Origin: Anaerolineaceae bacterium
GTDB taxonomy: Bacteria > Chloroflexota > Anaerolineae > Aggregatilineales > Phototrophicaceae
Assembly: GCA_020634165.1 (NCBI GenBank)
Contig: JACKCF010000001.1
Span: 1,736,001-1,800,000 of the forward strand
Length of the DNA: 64,000 nucleotides
Direction of reading: 5' to 3'
Shown piece after piece: positions 24,925-34,874 of the stretch. Each line of letters opens with the position of its first letter. The first letter of the stretch is position 1. Under the pieces are notes generated by a model. It was given only the letters and a program-made list of their open reading frames with translations. It was not told where the DNA came from and ran no database searches. A program made the position numbers and the translations under genes.

Positions 24925-26328
24925 ATGAGCGAAGTGCAAGGCAGTATTACTCAGGTGCTTGGTAACGTCGTCGACGTTCTGTTCCCGGAAGGGCAGTTGC
25001 CAGATATCTTCGACGCTGTCCGCGTCCCGCGCGAAGGTGGCGAAGACCTCATCCTGGAAGTTGAACTGCTGCTTGGCGATAGTGAAGTCCGCTGCGTGGC
25101 GATGGACAGCACCGACGGCATTTCTCGTGGGATTCCCGCTTACTCAACAGGCGCACCCATTTCGGTGCCAGTTGGCGAAGTGACCCTGGGCCGTATCTTT
25201 AACGTTCTGGGCCGGCCGGTGGATCACAAACCCGCGCCGGAAAATGCCCCCGAACGCCCGATCCATGTGAGCGCCCCCTCGTTTGAAGAACAATCGCCTA
25301 AGATTGAAGTCTTTGAAACAGGCATGAAGGTTATCGACCTGGTTGCCCCCATGACTCGTGGTGGTAAGACGGGTATCTTCGGTGGTGCTGGCGTCGGCAA
25401 GACAGTGACCATTCAGGAACTGATCGACTCCATCGCGAAAGAACACTCCGGTCTATCCGTTTTCGCAGGCGTAGGTGAACGTACCCGTGAAGGTACCGAC
25501 CTCTACCACGAAATGGCGGAAGCAGGCGTGATCGACAAGCTGGCGATGGTTTTCGGCCAGATGAATGAGCCGCCCGGTGTGCGTCTCCGCGTGGCGCTTT
25601 CCGGCCTGACAATGGCGGAATACTTCCGTGATACTGGCAAGGACGTGCTCATCTTCATCGACAACATTTTCCGTTACTCCCTGGCGGGTGCTGAAGTATC
25701 CGCTCTGCTCGGACGTATGCCCTCCGCAGTCGGTTATCAGCCGAACTTGGCTGAAGAAATGGGTATGTTGCAGGAACGCATCACCTCGACCCGTACCGGT
25801 TCGATCACGTCCATGCAGGCCGTTTATGTGCCCGCAGATGACTATTCCGATCCGGCGCCAGTAGCGGTGTTCACCCACCTGGATAGCACCATCGCCCTGG
25901 AACGCTCGATTGCGGCTCGCGGCCTCTTCCCGGCTGTAGACCCGCTCGGTTCGACCAGCAACATCCTTGATCCGAACGTCGTGGGTGAAGATCACTATCG
26001 CACCGCCCGTGAAGTTCAGCAGGTGCTCCAGCGCTACAAGGACTTGCAGGACATCATCGCCATCCTCGGTGTAGAAGAACTGTCCGATGATGACAAGCTG
26101 CTGGTGGCCCGTGCCCGTAAGATCGAGAACTTCCTCAGCCAGCCGATGAAGGTGGCTGCGCAGTTCACAGGCCGTGAAGGCAAATATGTGTCGATTCGTG
26201 ACACTGTTCGCGGCTTCCGTATGCTGCTGGATGGCGAACTTGATCATGTCCCTGAGCAGATGTTCTACATGGCGGGTCCCATTGAAGATGTGCTGGAGCG
26301 GTACGAAGAAAGCCAGAACGAGAACTAG
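24925..26328 (+). CDS. atpD: F1 ATP synthase subunit beta
   Basis: A 467-residue catalytic subunit. It has the N-terminal barrel (GSITQVLGNVVDVLFPEG), the P-loop GGAGVGKT, catalytic Glu in GVGERTREG, Walker B LIFIDNIFR, and the DELSEED-equivalent region reading EELSDDDKL. Beta makes ATP from ADP and phosphate as gamma rotates. AAGGAG lies upstream of the ATG. Length, motifs and order are normal. Confidence 0.98.
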   Translation: MSEVQGSITQVLGNVVDVLFPEGQLPDIFDAVRVPREGGEDLILEVELLLGDSEVRCVAMDSTDGISRGIPAYSTGAPISVPVGEVTLGRIFNVLGRPVDHKPAPENAPERPIHVSAPSFEEQSPKIEVFETGMKVIDLVAPMTRGGKTGIFGGAGVGKTVTIQELIDSIAKEHSGLSVFAGVGERTREGTDLYHEMAEAGVIDKLAMVFGQMNEPPGVRLRVALSGLTMAEYFRDTGKDVLIFIDNIFRYSLAGAEVSALLGRMPSAVGYQPNLAEEMGMLQERITSTRTGSITSMQAVYVPADDYSDPAPVAVFTHLDSTIALERSIAARGLFPAVDPLGSTSNILDPNVVGEDHYRTAREVQQVLQRYKDLQDIIAILGVEELSDDDKLLVARARKIENFLSQPMKVAAQFTGREGKYVSIRDTVRGFRMLLDGELDHVPEQMFYMAGPIEDVLERYEESQNEN

Positions 26329-26362
26329 CACGGCATTGGCCGCTGCGGAAGGAGCTTTCTAA

Positions 26363-26821
26363 ATGCCAATTCACGTAGAACTTGTTTCTCAAGAACGTAA
26401 AGTCTTTGAAGAGCCGGAAGCCGACATTGTCGTGCTTCCCGCTATCGAAGGCGAAATGGGTGTACTGCCGCACCATGCGCCTGTCCTCACGCCGCTGACA
26501 TTCGGCGAGATGGTGGTGCGTAAGGGCAATGCGGAAGAACGCTTTGCTATCTATGGTGGCGTAGTCGATGTTCGTCCGGACAAAGTCGTGGTTCTGGCGG
26601 ATATCGCCGAATCGTCCTTTGGTATTGATGCGGAACGCGCTGAAGAAGCCCGTCGCCGTGCCCTGGAACTGGTTGACCAGGGCCTGCCTCCGGAACAGAA
26701 CCGTGAAGCGGTCCTGGCGCTGCGCCGTGCAGAATTCGCACTTAAGGTTTCTCGCCGCGTTCAGACTGGCGGAAGCCGCCTGCGTATCATCATGGATGAC
26801 GAGAAAAGTAGCGACAAATAG
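26363..26821 (+). CDS. atpC: F1 ATP synthase subunit epsilon
   Basis: A 152-residue subunit. The N-terminal beta-sandwich contains LVSQERKVFEEPEADIVVLP and GEMGVLPHHAPVLTPL, and the YGGVVDVRPDKVVVLAD strand precedes a two-helix C-terminal domain. It is slightly longer than the usual ~130-140 residues, with a short basic then charged tail. Epsilon links gamma to the c-ring and can inhibit ATP hydrolysis through its C-terminal helices. GGAAGGAG precedes the ATG, and a strong terminator follows the stop. Confidence 0.95.
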   Translation: MPIHVELVSQERKVFEEPEADIVVLPAIEGEMGVLPHHAPVLTPLTFGEMVVRKGNAEERFAIYGGVVDVRPDKVVVLADIAESSFGIDAERAEEARRRALELVDQGLPPEQNREAVLALRRAEFALKVSRRVQTGGSRLRIIMDDEKSSDK

Positions 26822-26843
26822 CCCGGTCGTTTTCTTGTAATTC

Positions 26844-26876
26844 AAAACACCCGGCTAACAGTCGGGTGTTTTTATT
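26844..26876 (+). terminator. Intrinsic terminator of the atp operon
   Basis: Ten base pairs, 26844-26853 with 26863-26872, then a T-rich tract. It starts 22 bases after the atpC stop. Confidence 0.9.
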
Positions 26877-26908
26877 TCTACCATGAGCTTTATTGGTCAC
26901 AGCATGCT

Positions 26909-27700
26909 GTGACCGATTTCAGCTTTGTATCATATAGGAGCAATCTCATCACAGTCGAATGGCAGTCCCTCATAGAATCTTTGCAGTCGCCAGATGCTGC
27001 CGAACGCAGTCAGGCCATCCTGGCAATTGGCCACCAGCGAGAAACACGCGCCATAAATCACCTCGTCAGGATTCTTTGCACAGACCCTGACTTGAATGTG
27101 CAGGAAGATACCACATGGTCCCTGGTGCGCATGGGTAGCGATGCGGTGGATGCACTCCTGGCTGCGCTCAACGACGCTGATCCGCAGGCGCGCCACAATA
27201 TCATTCATACCCTTGGCAAAATCGCTGATGTTCGTGCGCTGGTCGCTCTGATACAGGCAACGACCGACACTGACCAGAAAGTGCGCTATAAGGCTATCTA
27301 TGCCCTCGGTCAGATTGGCCATGTGGACGCCATCGAAGCCCTGATTATCGCCCTTGGTGACGAAATACAAACAGTCAGTTGGATGGCCCGCGAAGTGCTG
27401 GAAGGGTTTGGCGACAGGGCGGTTGAGCCGCTTATTGCTGCTTTGAAGACGTCGCCGTCGGATGTTCAGGAGTTGATAGTTAGCTTGCTGGGAGACACAG
27501 GCGACGAACGGGCGTTGCTGCCATTAATTGATGTGCTTTCAGCATCTGAGGATTGGGAGGTGCGCTTTGCTGCCATACAGGCATTGGGCCAGTTTGGCGA
27601 TGAACGCGCATTGGCGGCACTGCTCTCCTTAACGGAGGATAACAATCCGCGCATTAGTGCCATAGCGAGTGCGATGGTAAAGCAGCTTGGTGGCTCGTGA
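26909..27700 (+). CDS. HEAT-repeat (PBS lyase-like) protein
   Basis: About 250-263 residues made almost wholly of HEAT repeats of ~30 residues, each with a conserved pattern such as VRFAAIQALGQFGDERAL; about seven are visible from residue ~25 to the end. Such alpha-solenoids are protein-binding scaffolds; no catalytic residue is seen. The start is uncertain. GTG 26909 is the only standard start, yet the only good ribosome site, AGGAG (26936-26940), is placed seven bases before an ATC at 26948 that could be a rare start codon. The gene sits between the atp operon terminator and the mreB-like gene. Confidence 0.78.
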   Translation: MTDFSFVSYRSNLITVEWQSLIESLQSPDAAERSQAILAIGHQRETRAINHLVRILCTDPDLNVQEDTTWSLVRMGSDAVDALLAALNDADPQARHNIIHTLGKIADVRALVALIQATTDTDQKVRYKAIYALGQIGHVDAIEALIIALGDEIQTVSWMAREVLEGFGDRAVEPLIAALKTSPSDVQELIVSLLGDTGDERALLPLIDVLSASEDWEVRFAAIQALGQFGDERALAALLSLTEDNNPRISAIASAMVKQLGGS

Positions 27701-27854
27701 TGCCAGCGTTCTGCCAGGGTGGGGCAATCGTCGGGGATGGCTAGGCTTTCATAATGTGCAGTCGAACAGCCATCGTGTACAATGGCCCCCAGTATGGGAC
27801 GCATCATAAAGCGACATTGACTCGTTTTCATGGCATACGGCAAAAGGTTCGACC

Positions 27855-28865
27855 ATGGGGTTATTTTCAAAGCGGTTAGGGGTTGATCTGGGCACGGTCA
27901 ACGTGTTGATCTACGAGGGTGGCCAGATCGTGTTGCAGGAACCATCTCTGGTAGCATTGATCGTCGAAGACGAACGCATCGTTGATTTTGGCCAGCCTGC
28001 GCGCGAAATGATGGGCCGCGTCGATGACGAAGACATCCAGATCATTCGCCCACTGCAAAATGGCGTCATTGCTGACTATGAAGTGACCGAAGCCATGCTC
28101 AGTTACTTCTTTGGCAAAATAGCCGGACGTGTGCGCTTTTTCCGCCCAACCGTCATGATTTCTGTACCCTGGGGCGTCACTAGCGTGGAAAAACGCGCTG
28201 TTCACGAAGCTGCCCTTGCCGCTGGTGCGCGCGAGGTGTTCCTCATCTGGGAACCGCTGGCGGCGGCGATTGGTGCGGGGTTGCCAGTAGGGACACCCGC
28301 TGGTGATATGGTCGTGAATATTGGTGGTGGCATCACAGAAGCTGCCGTGCTGACGATGAATAACATCATCCGTGCGGAAAGTGGTCGTATCGGTGGCCTG
28401 CGCCTCGATGAAGCCATCATGAGCTATGTCCGCCGCAAGTACAATTTGTCCATCGGCCAGCCGACCGCGGAATCCGTCAAAATTCAGGTTGGCGCGGCCA
28501 TCAATCAGCCATCGGAACTGACGATGGAACTCCAGGGCCGTGATAACGTCAGCGGCCTGCCACGTACCGTCATGATTACAACAGGCGAAGTGGTTGAAGC
28601 GCTTTCGGAATCGCTGGCTCAGATTGCCAACGTGGTCAAGAACGTGCTCGGTAACACACCACCGGAACTGGCTTCAGACATTATCGACCGAGGCATCATG
28701 TTGACGGGCGGCGGGGCACTTCTGCGCGGCATTGACGAATATCTCACACGCCAGACAGGGGTACCCGTCTACCGTGCCGATGATCCTATGATTTGTGTGG
28801 CGGCGGGTGCGGGGCGCGCCCTGGAAGATCAGGCCATTCTGCGCCGCATCGCTCAGGGACAATAG
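27855..28865 (+). CDS. mreB: MreB-like actin homologue with altered nucleotide-site residues
   Basis: A 336-residue protein, colinear with MreB along its length: GVDLGTVNVLIY (phosphate 1), RPLQNGVIADYEVTE, SVPWGVTSVEKRAV, EPLAAAIGAGLPV, VVNIGGGITEAAVL (phosphate 2) and GIMLTGGGALL (adenosine). MreB forms membrane-associated filaments that guide wall synthesis. Four normally conserved positions differ: I-E-E-P is I-W-E-P (W132), the phosphate-2 Asp is Asn (N155), the first Thr there is Ile (I160), and the G-D of G-D-x-x-D is G-L (L182). No mreC or mreD gene is adjacent. It may be a non-hydrolysing paralogue of a standard MreB encoded elsewhere. Confidence 0.85.
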   Translation: MGLFSKRLGVDLGTVNVLIYEGGQIVLQEPSLVALIVEDERIVDFGQPAREMMGRVDDEDIQIIRPLQNGVIADYEVTEAMLSYFFGKIAGRVRFFRPTVMISVPWGVTSVEKRAVHEAALAAGAREVFLIWEPLAAAIGAGLPVGTPAGDMVVNIGGGITEAAVLTMNNIIRAESGRIGGLRLDEAIMSYVRRKYNLSIGQPTAESVKIQVGAAINQPSELTMELQGRDNVSGLPRTVMITTGEVVEALSESLAQIANVVKNVLGNTPPELASDIIDRGIMLTGGGALLRGIDEYLTRQTGVPVYRADDPMICVAAGAGRALEDQAILRRIAQGQ

Positions 28866-28885
28866 CCACCCATTGAAGTCAAATA

Positions 28886-28920
28886 AAAAAGACACTCACA
28901 GATTTGTGGGTGCCTTTTTA
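28886..28920. terminator. Intrinsic terminator between mreB-like and rex genes
   Basis: Fifteen-base arms (28886-28900 and 28905-28919) pair with one mismatch and one G-T. A- and T-runs flank them, so it could serve both convergent genes. Confidence 0.85.
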
Positions 28921-28940
28921 GTTAACCAGCTAAGAACGTG

Positions 28941-29576
28941 TTATTTGTCTTCCAGATAGTAGGTCATGTGCTGCATATGCACCACCGGATCGATGTACTG
29001 GACCATCACACCTTCGGGAACGGTCAGATTGATGGGGGCATAGTTCAGTATCGCTTTGATACCAGCTTCGACGAGCATATTGGCGACAGTCTGCGCATGC
29101 TGCGCCGGAACCGCTACCATAGCAATCTGGCAGTGATTTTTAGTAAGGGTGTCTTTTAGCTCGCTCAATGGGCGCACAACAAAGCGGTCGACCTGTGTCC
29201 CAACTTTGTCGGGGTCCGCATCAAACAACCACGAAATTTCAAATCCTCGGTCACTAAAACCCCGATAGTGTGAAATCGCACTACCCAGGTTACCGGCACC
29301 AATGACGGCAATTTTCCAGTGGCGGTCGAGCTTTAAAACGTTCTGCAATTTATCTACCAGGAAGTCAATTTGGTATCCGGTACCTTGCTTACCGAAACCA
29401 CCGAAGTGCGACAGGTCCTTACGAATCTGCGCCGAACTGATGCCGAGCCGTTGGCCCAGTTCATGCGACGATGTAACTTCGATACCTTCTTGTTTTAGGC
29501 GCGTCAGTGCGCGTAAATACAGGGGCAACCTCCCAATAACAATATCGGGAATACGATTTTCTATCTTTGGAGGCAT
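28941..29576 (-). CDS. rex: Redox-sensing transcriptional repressor Rex
   Basis: A 211-residue protein of normal length. The N-terminal winged helix (RLPLYLRALTRLKQEG, SSHELGQRLGISSAQIRKDL, then SHFGGFGKQGTGY) is followed by a Rossmann domain with VIGAGNLGSAI and the domain-swap helix at the C-terminus. Rex binds DNA when NADH/NAD is low and lets go when NADH rises, controlling anaerobic and respiratory genes. A Rex-type site lies 33-46 bases upstream of its start, suggesting autoregulation. The exporter operon is transcribed divergently about 200 bases away. Confidence 0.96.
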   Translation of the reverse strand: MPPKIENRIPDIVIGRLPLYLRALTRLKQEGIEVTSSHELGQRLGISSAQIRKDLSHFGGFGKQGTGYQIDFLVDKLQNVLKLDRHWKIAVIGAGNLGSAISHYRGFSDRGFEISWLFDADPDKVGTQVDRFVVRPLSELKDTLTKNHCQIAMVAVPAQHAQTVANMLVEAGIKAILNYAPINLTVPEGVMVQYIDPVVHMQHMTYYLEDK

Positions 29577-29608
29577 ATGCGACTCTCTGGATCGGAATCG
29601 TGTTGATC

Positions 29609-29622
29609 GTGATAACTATCAC
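29609..29622. promoter_or_regulatory. Rex-type operator upstream of rex
   Basis: GTGATAACTATCAC has the GTGA-N6-TCAC core of Rex boxes (consensus TTGTGA-N6-TCACAA), with six-base arms around a two-base centre. The outer TT/AA of the consensus are not kept. The position just before rex points to autoregulation. Confidence 0.65.
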
Positions 29623-29736
29623 TATATAATCTATATTATCATTACGAAAATGCAAAATCTACCTCACAAGTGGACTGCCCATCGGCCCAAAAACCCGTAC
29701 ATTTTGCCATATTATCGGCTATAGGCTGTGTGGTAA

Positions 29737-29759
29737 CATCAATTGTTGATACATTGATG
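29737..29759. promoter_or_regulatory. Inverted repeat upstream of the exporter operon, possible operator
   Basis: CATCAAT (29737-29743) and ATTGATG (29753-29759) are perfect reverse complements nine bases apart. The left half also forms the nested palindrome ATCAA-TTG-TTGAT. It ends 19 bases before the first adaptor gene, a likely regulator site. Confidence 0.5.
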
Positions 29760-29778
29760 TAGTAGTAATCGTTAGACC

Positions 29779-31170
29779 ATGTCGATTCGTCGTGCCCTCA
29801 TATTGCTAGCCGTCCTGACGATTGCCTTGCCGGTGATCGTTTTTGGCACTCAGCAAGGCCCTGCATCTTCGGAAGCGGCTACACAGCTCTCGAATTTACA
29901 ACTTTACCGCGTGGAACCAGGCACGGTCCAGTTAGCGATCAGTGCCCTCGGCAGCATAGAAGCCGATGCCGTAGCGAATCTTAGCCTGCAAACGGCTGGC
30001 CGCGTGTCAGATGTTTTCGTCAAAAATGGCGACTATGTCCTCGCAGGCGATCCGCTCATCCAACTGGAAAATACGGCCCAGCGCATCAACTACGATCAGG
30101 CTGTTCTGGCCCTGCGCCGCGCTGAACTCGACCTTGAAGATACCATGAATGTTGATGAAACCACCGTTCGTATCGCCCAGGCGGCTGTTGATAGTGCCTA
30201 TGGTGCCTATCTGAGTGTAGCTAATGCCGTTAGCCAGGATGATATTTACGCGGCTGAACTGGCATACCAGCAGGCACAATCCGCCGTAGAAACAGCCCGT
30301 ATTGAGCGCGACCGCGTCGGCGGCCAGTATGGTGGTGAAAGCAATGAATATACAATCGCGGATGCCCGTTACGGCGAATCCACCTTTAATGCGGAAATCG
30401 CGCGCCTACAACTGGAATCTCTGCGCAACCAGACGGCTCCCCAGGCAGGGGCCGCCTATCGACGCTACCAGCAAACGCTCCGCGAACTGGAACGCACCCA
30501 GAGCGGCCCTTCGCAGATCGAAATCGACACGGCTGAGGCGGCTGTCCAACGCGCGGAAAGCCAACTAACAGAAGCCGAAACAGCCTTCAATCGCACCATT
30601 TTGACGGCGCCCTTTGATGGCATTGTGGCCGACATCAATATCGACGTCGGTTCGCTGGTCGCGCCCAGCCTGACGGTTATGTCACTCACTGATGTTGATC
30701 CCTTGCGCCTGTCCGTTCTGGTCGATGAAATTGACATCAGCCTGGTGACCCAGGGCGGTAGTGCCCAGGTGGTGCTCGATGCCTTGCCCGATGTTGCGTT
30801 CCCGGCGACGGTGGCCATGATTGGCTCCTTTGGCGCAGATGCGGCGGGCATCGTCAATTATCCGGTGGATATTTCACTCAATGTGACTGATCCCCGCGTT
30901 CGTGTCGGCATGACGGCTGAGGCAACCATCGTATCCGATTCGCGTGACGGGGTACTGCGTGTACCTAATCAATATCTGCGCATCGAACGCGGCGCAGAGG
31001 ATATCGCCTATGTCAACGTCCTGCGCGATGACAACACGCTGCAAGAAGTACAGGTTCAGCTTGGTCTGCAAGGCCAGGACTACAGCGAAATTGTGTCGGG
31101 ATTATCAGACGGCGATCTTGTTGCACTCGAATTACGCGGCGAAGGTCTCTCGACCTTCTTTGGGAATTAG
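29779..31170 (+). CDS. HlyD/MacA-type membrane-fusion adaptor (first of two)
   Basis: A 463-residue protein. One N-terminal membrane anchor (residues ~5-25) is followed by a split biotinyl-lipoyl domain (GSIEADAVANLSLQTAGRV, then TILTAPFDGIVADINIDVG), a long alpha-helical hairpin (~100-265), a beta-barrel and a C-terminal membrane-proximal domain. This is the layout of periplasmic adaptors of MacB-type ABC exporters. In a monoderm-like envelope it would sit on the outer face of the membrane and pass substrate from, or gate, the permease. It leads an operon with a second adaptor, an ATPase and two permeases. The substrate is unknown. Confidence 0.88.
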   Translation: MSIRRALILLAVLTIALPVIVFGTQQGPASSEAATQLSNLQLYRVEPGTVQLAISALGSIEADAVANLSLQTAGRVSDVFVKNGDYVLAGDPLIQLENTAQRINYDQAVLALRRAELDLEDTMNVDETTVRIAQAAVDSAYGAYLSVANAVSQDDIYAAELAYQQAQSAVETARIERDRVGGQYGGESNEYTIADARYGESTFNAEIARLQLESLRNQTAPQAGAAYRRYQQTLRELERTQSGPSQIEIDTAEAAVQRAESQLTEAETAFNRTILTAPFDGIVADINIDVGSLVAPSLTVMSLTDVDPLRLSVLVDEIDISLVTQGGSAQVVLDALPDVAFPATVAMIGSFGADAAGIVNYPVDISLNVTDPRVRVGMTAEATIVSDSRDGVLRVPNQYLRIERGAEDIAYVNVLRDDNTLQEVQVQLGLQGQDYSEIVSGLSDGDLVALELRGEGLSTFFGN

Positions 31171-31193
31171 CGCATAGCGACGAGGAATTGTCC

Positions 31194-32780
31194 TTGTACT
31201 TTTTGCTCGTACTCATCATCACCTATTTGCTCTACCGCTTCTTTATCCGGCGGTTGCGCTGGCGTGCGCTGCGTTTTGGGGTCGGCATCCCTCTGATGGT
31301 CATTTTCGTGCTGGGCTTCTCGATTGTCTGGGGTGTGATAACAGCCGACACACGCACACAAGACCCTGCCGAAACCATCGATGTGCTCGACGAAGCGGTT
31401 GTCCAGCAGGGCGATTTGCAGGTGACGATCTCCTCAACCGGTCAGATTCAGCCCAATCGACAGGTGGCACTGGCATTCGCTGCCAGCGGACTCGTAACCA
31501 ATGTCTACGTTGAAGAAGGGCAGATGGTTGAAGAGGGCGACTTGATCGCCAGCCTCGATACTGTGGACCTTGATAGGCTCATCGATCAGGCGACCATCGC
31601 CTTGGACTTGCAGCAAGCCGTGTATGATGCACTCACCCGCCCACCCAGTGAATTCGATATTGCGGTGGCTCAGGCGGCTCTTGATGCTGCCAGAGCGTCG
31701 TATAATGCCGCTGCCTCTACGGGTCCATCTGTCTATCAGGAAGAAATTGCTCGCCTTCAAACAGAAATTGCGCGAAATCGGCTCTGGCAGGCGCAGCTAT
31801 CGCGGGACAGCATCACCGTGCCGGAACCCCTGTCGGGCATTGATGTCAGCACAGGCAACGATACAGTCGATGGCGTGATTGACGACATCAACGCGACCAT
31901 CTCTGCCCAGAGCAGCGCCCAGATCGCTGCCGCCCAGGCGCAGCTTCGTCAAGCAGAGTCTTCCCTGGAGCAGCTTGATTACGGCGTTGCTATCGCCGAT
32001 GCCAACTACGAATCGACGGTCAGTCGGGGTGCCGATATAGGCTCCGTATCGTCGGCCCTGGCAGGCATCACCCAGGCGGAAATCGCGTTGGAAAATCTGC
32101 TCAATGGCCCCGATGAACTTCAGCTAGAGATGGCCAATATCGATTTGGAAACCAGCCAGTACGCCATTGAACTCGCGGAATACAATCGCTCGCAAAGCGA
32201 ACTCCACGCGCCGTTTGCGGGCGTCATTGTCCAGAACAACTTCGTCGTGGGTCAGACGCCGCCCCAGGGCATTGGTGCCATTCTCATAGATGACAGCGTA
32301 TTTTATGTTGAACTACCTGTTGACGAGGTTGATATCGTCAATGTGCAGGTTGGCCAGCGCGTGACCCTGCGTGTCGATGCGTTGCCCGATCAGGATTTGG
32401 GTGGCGAAGTCGTGCGTGTGGCCTACACACCGACCCGTCTCGGCCAGCTTGTGGTCTACAATGTCCGCGTGCGTGTCGATGAAACTGCCGCCCTCGTTCG
32501 TGCCGGAATGAGCGTCACTGGCGACATCATCGTTCAGGACAAGTCCGATGTGGTTTACGTACCCAATCGCTTCGTCCGCATCGACCGCATCACGCTGGAT
32601 GCCTTCGTCACTGTCCAGAATACTGATGGCACCTACCAAGAGCGTCTTGTCTTGCTCGGTGCCCGTAACGATACCGACAGCGAAATTCTGGCGGGTCTGC
32701 AAGCCGGTGAGCAGATCGTTTTGCTGCCGCAGCAGGCCAATACCACCGCGACCGGATTGCTGCGCAGTGGTGCGAATTAG
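31194..32780 (+). CDS. HlyD/MacA-type membrane-fusion adaptor (second of two)
   Basis: A 528-residue protein with two hydrophobic segments near the N-terminus (residues ~3-15 and ~28-48), then the split lipoyl domain (GQIQPNRQVALAFAASG and ELHAPFAGVIVQNNFVVGQ), a longer helical hairpin (~120-330), a barrel and a C-terminal domain ending in YVPNRFVRIDR. Its extra loop (ITVPEPLSGIDVSTGND) in the hairpin region is absent from the first adaptor. Start TTG 31194 is preferred because GAGGAA lies six bases upstream; TTG 31188 is two codons earlier. Two different adaptors for one ATPase suggest a hetero-oligomeric adaptor ring, which is inference. Confidence 0.85.
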   Translation: MYFLLVLIITYLLYRFFIRRLRWRALRFGVGIPLMVIFVLGFSIVWGVITADTRTQDPAETIDVLDEAVVQQGDLQVTISSTGQIQPNRQVALAFAASGLVTNVYVEEGQMVEEGDLIASLDTVDLDRLIDQATIALDLQQAVYDALTRPPSEFDIAVAQAALDAARASYNAAASTGPSVYQEEIARLQTEIARNRLWQAQLSRDSITVPEPLSGIDVSTGNDTVDGVIDDINATISAQSSAQIAAAQAQLRQAESSLEQLDYGVAIADANYESTVSRGADIGSVSSALAGITQAEIALENLLNGPDELQLEMANIDLETSQYAIELAEYNRSQSELHAPFAGVIVQNNFVVGQTPPQGIGAILIDDSVFYVELPVDEVDIVNVQVGQRVTLRVDALPDQDLGGEVVRVAYTPTRLGQLVVYNVRVRVDETAALVRAGMSVTGDIIVQDKSDVVYVPNRFVRIDRITLDAFVTVQNTDGTYQERLVLLGARNDTDSEILAGLQAGEQIVLLPQQANTTATGLLRSGAN

Positions 32781-32792
32781 GAGCATGAAGCG

Positions 32793-33620
32793 ATGACCAG
32801 ACCTGCGCCCAACCGTCAGATGCCACCTACTCGCAAAAAGGCCGTTATCGACATCCGCAATATCACCAAAACCTACCAGATGGGTACCTTTGAACTCAAA
32901 GTGCTCAAAGGCGTCACCCTCAAGATTTACCCTGGCGAGTTTTTGTCGATCATGGGGCCATCTGGCAGCGGCAAAAGTACCCTGATGAACATCCTCGGCG
33001 CGCTGGATACGCCATCATCCGGCAAATACTTTCTCGATGGCGAAGATGTCAGCCAGCTTTCAGAAGACCAGCTTGCGCGCATCCGCAACCAGAAAATCGG
33101 CTTCGTCTTTCAGAGTTTCAATCTGCTTAAACGCACGGAAGCCCTGCGTCAGGTCGAACTGCCGCTGATCTATTCCGGTGTCCGCAATCGCTCCCGACTG
33201 GCCAAACGTGCCCTTGAATCGGTCGGTTTGGGCCAGCGTATCGATCATCTGCCCAGTGAACTATCCGGCGGCCAGCAGCAGCGTGTCGCCATCGCCCGCG
33301 CCCTGGTGACGAGTCCCTCGGTCGTCCTGGCCGATGAACCTACCGGTAATCTCGACAGCCGCAGCGGCACAGAAGTCATGCAGATTTTTCAGCGCCTGAA
33401 CCAGCAGCAGGGCATCACCACCGTCTTTGTCACCCATGATCCCTGGATCGCTCGCCATACACAGCGTGTCATCATGCTCCGTGATGGCAAAATCATCGCC
33501 GACGAGCGCGTCAAAGAACCGCTGGTCGCAGGCGAGGTCGAGCGGCCCTCGGATGCTGAGGAACTCCAGGGCATCTTTGACGAAACATACTACGGCGGCG
33601 ACGAGTCCGAATACACATGA
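32793..33620 (+). CDS. ABC transporter ATP-binding protein (MacB/LolD type)
   Basis: A 275-residue ATPase. Walker A GPSGSGKST, Q-loop (FVFQSFNLL), signature LSGGQQQRVAIARAL, Walker B VVLADEPTGNLDSRSG and H-loop FVTHDPWIA are complete. This is the family that powers MacB-type mechanotransmission exporters or FtsE/LolD. A ~45-residue acidic tail after the core is longer than usual. It overlaps nothing and lies 12 bases upstream of the first permease gene. It must serve both permeases, since it is the only ATPase in the operon. Confidence 0.95.
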   Translation: MTRPAPNRQMPPTRKKAVIDIRNITKTYQMGTFELKVLKGVTLKIYPGEFLSIMGPSGSGKSTLMNILGALDTPSSGKYFLDGEDVSQLSEDQLARIRNQKIGFVFQSFNLLKRTEALRQVELPLIYSGVRNRSRLAKRALESVGLGQRIDHLPSELSGGQQQRVAIARALVTSPSVVLADEPTGNLDSRSGTEVMQIFQRLNQQQGITTVFVTHDPWIARHTQRVIMLRDGKIIADERVKEPLVAGEVERPSDAEELQGIFDETYYGGDESEYT

Positions 33621-33632
33621 TCGCAGGCCACG

Positions 33633-34868
<1,236 letters not shown>

Positions 34869-34874
34869 TACCCC

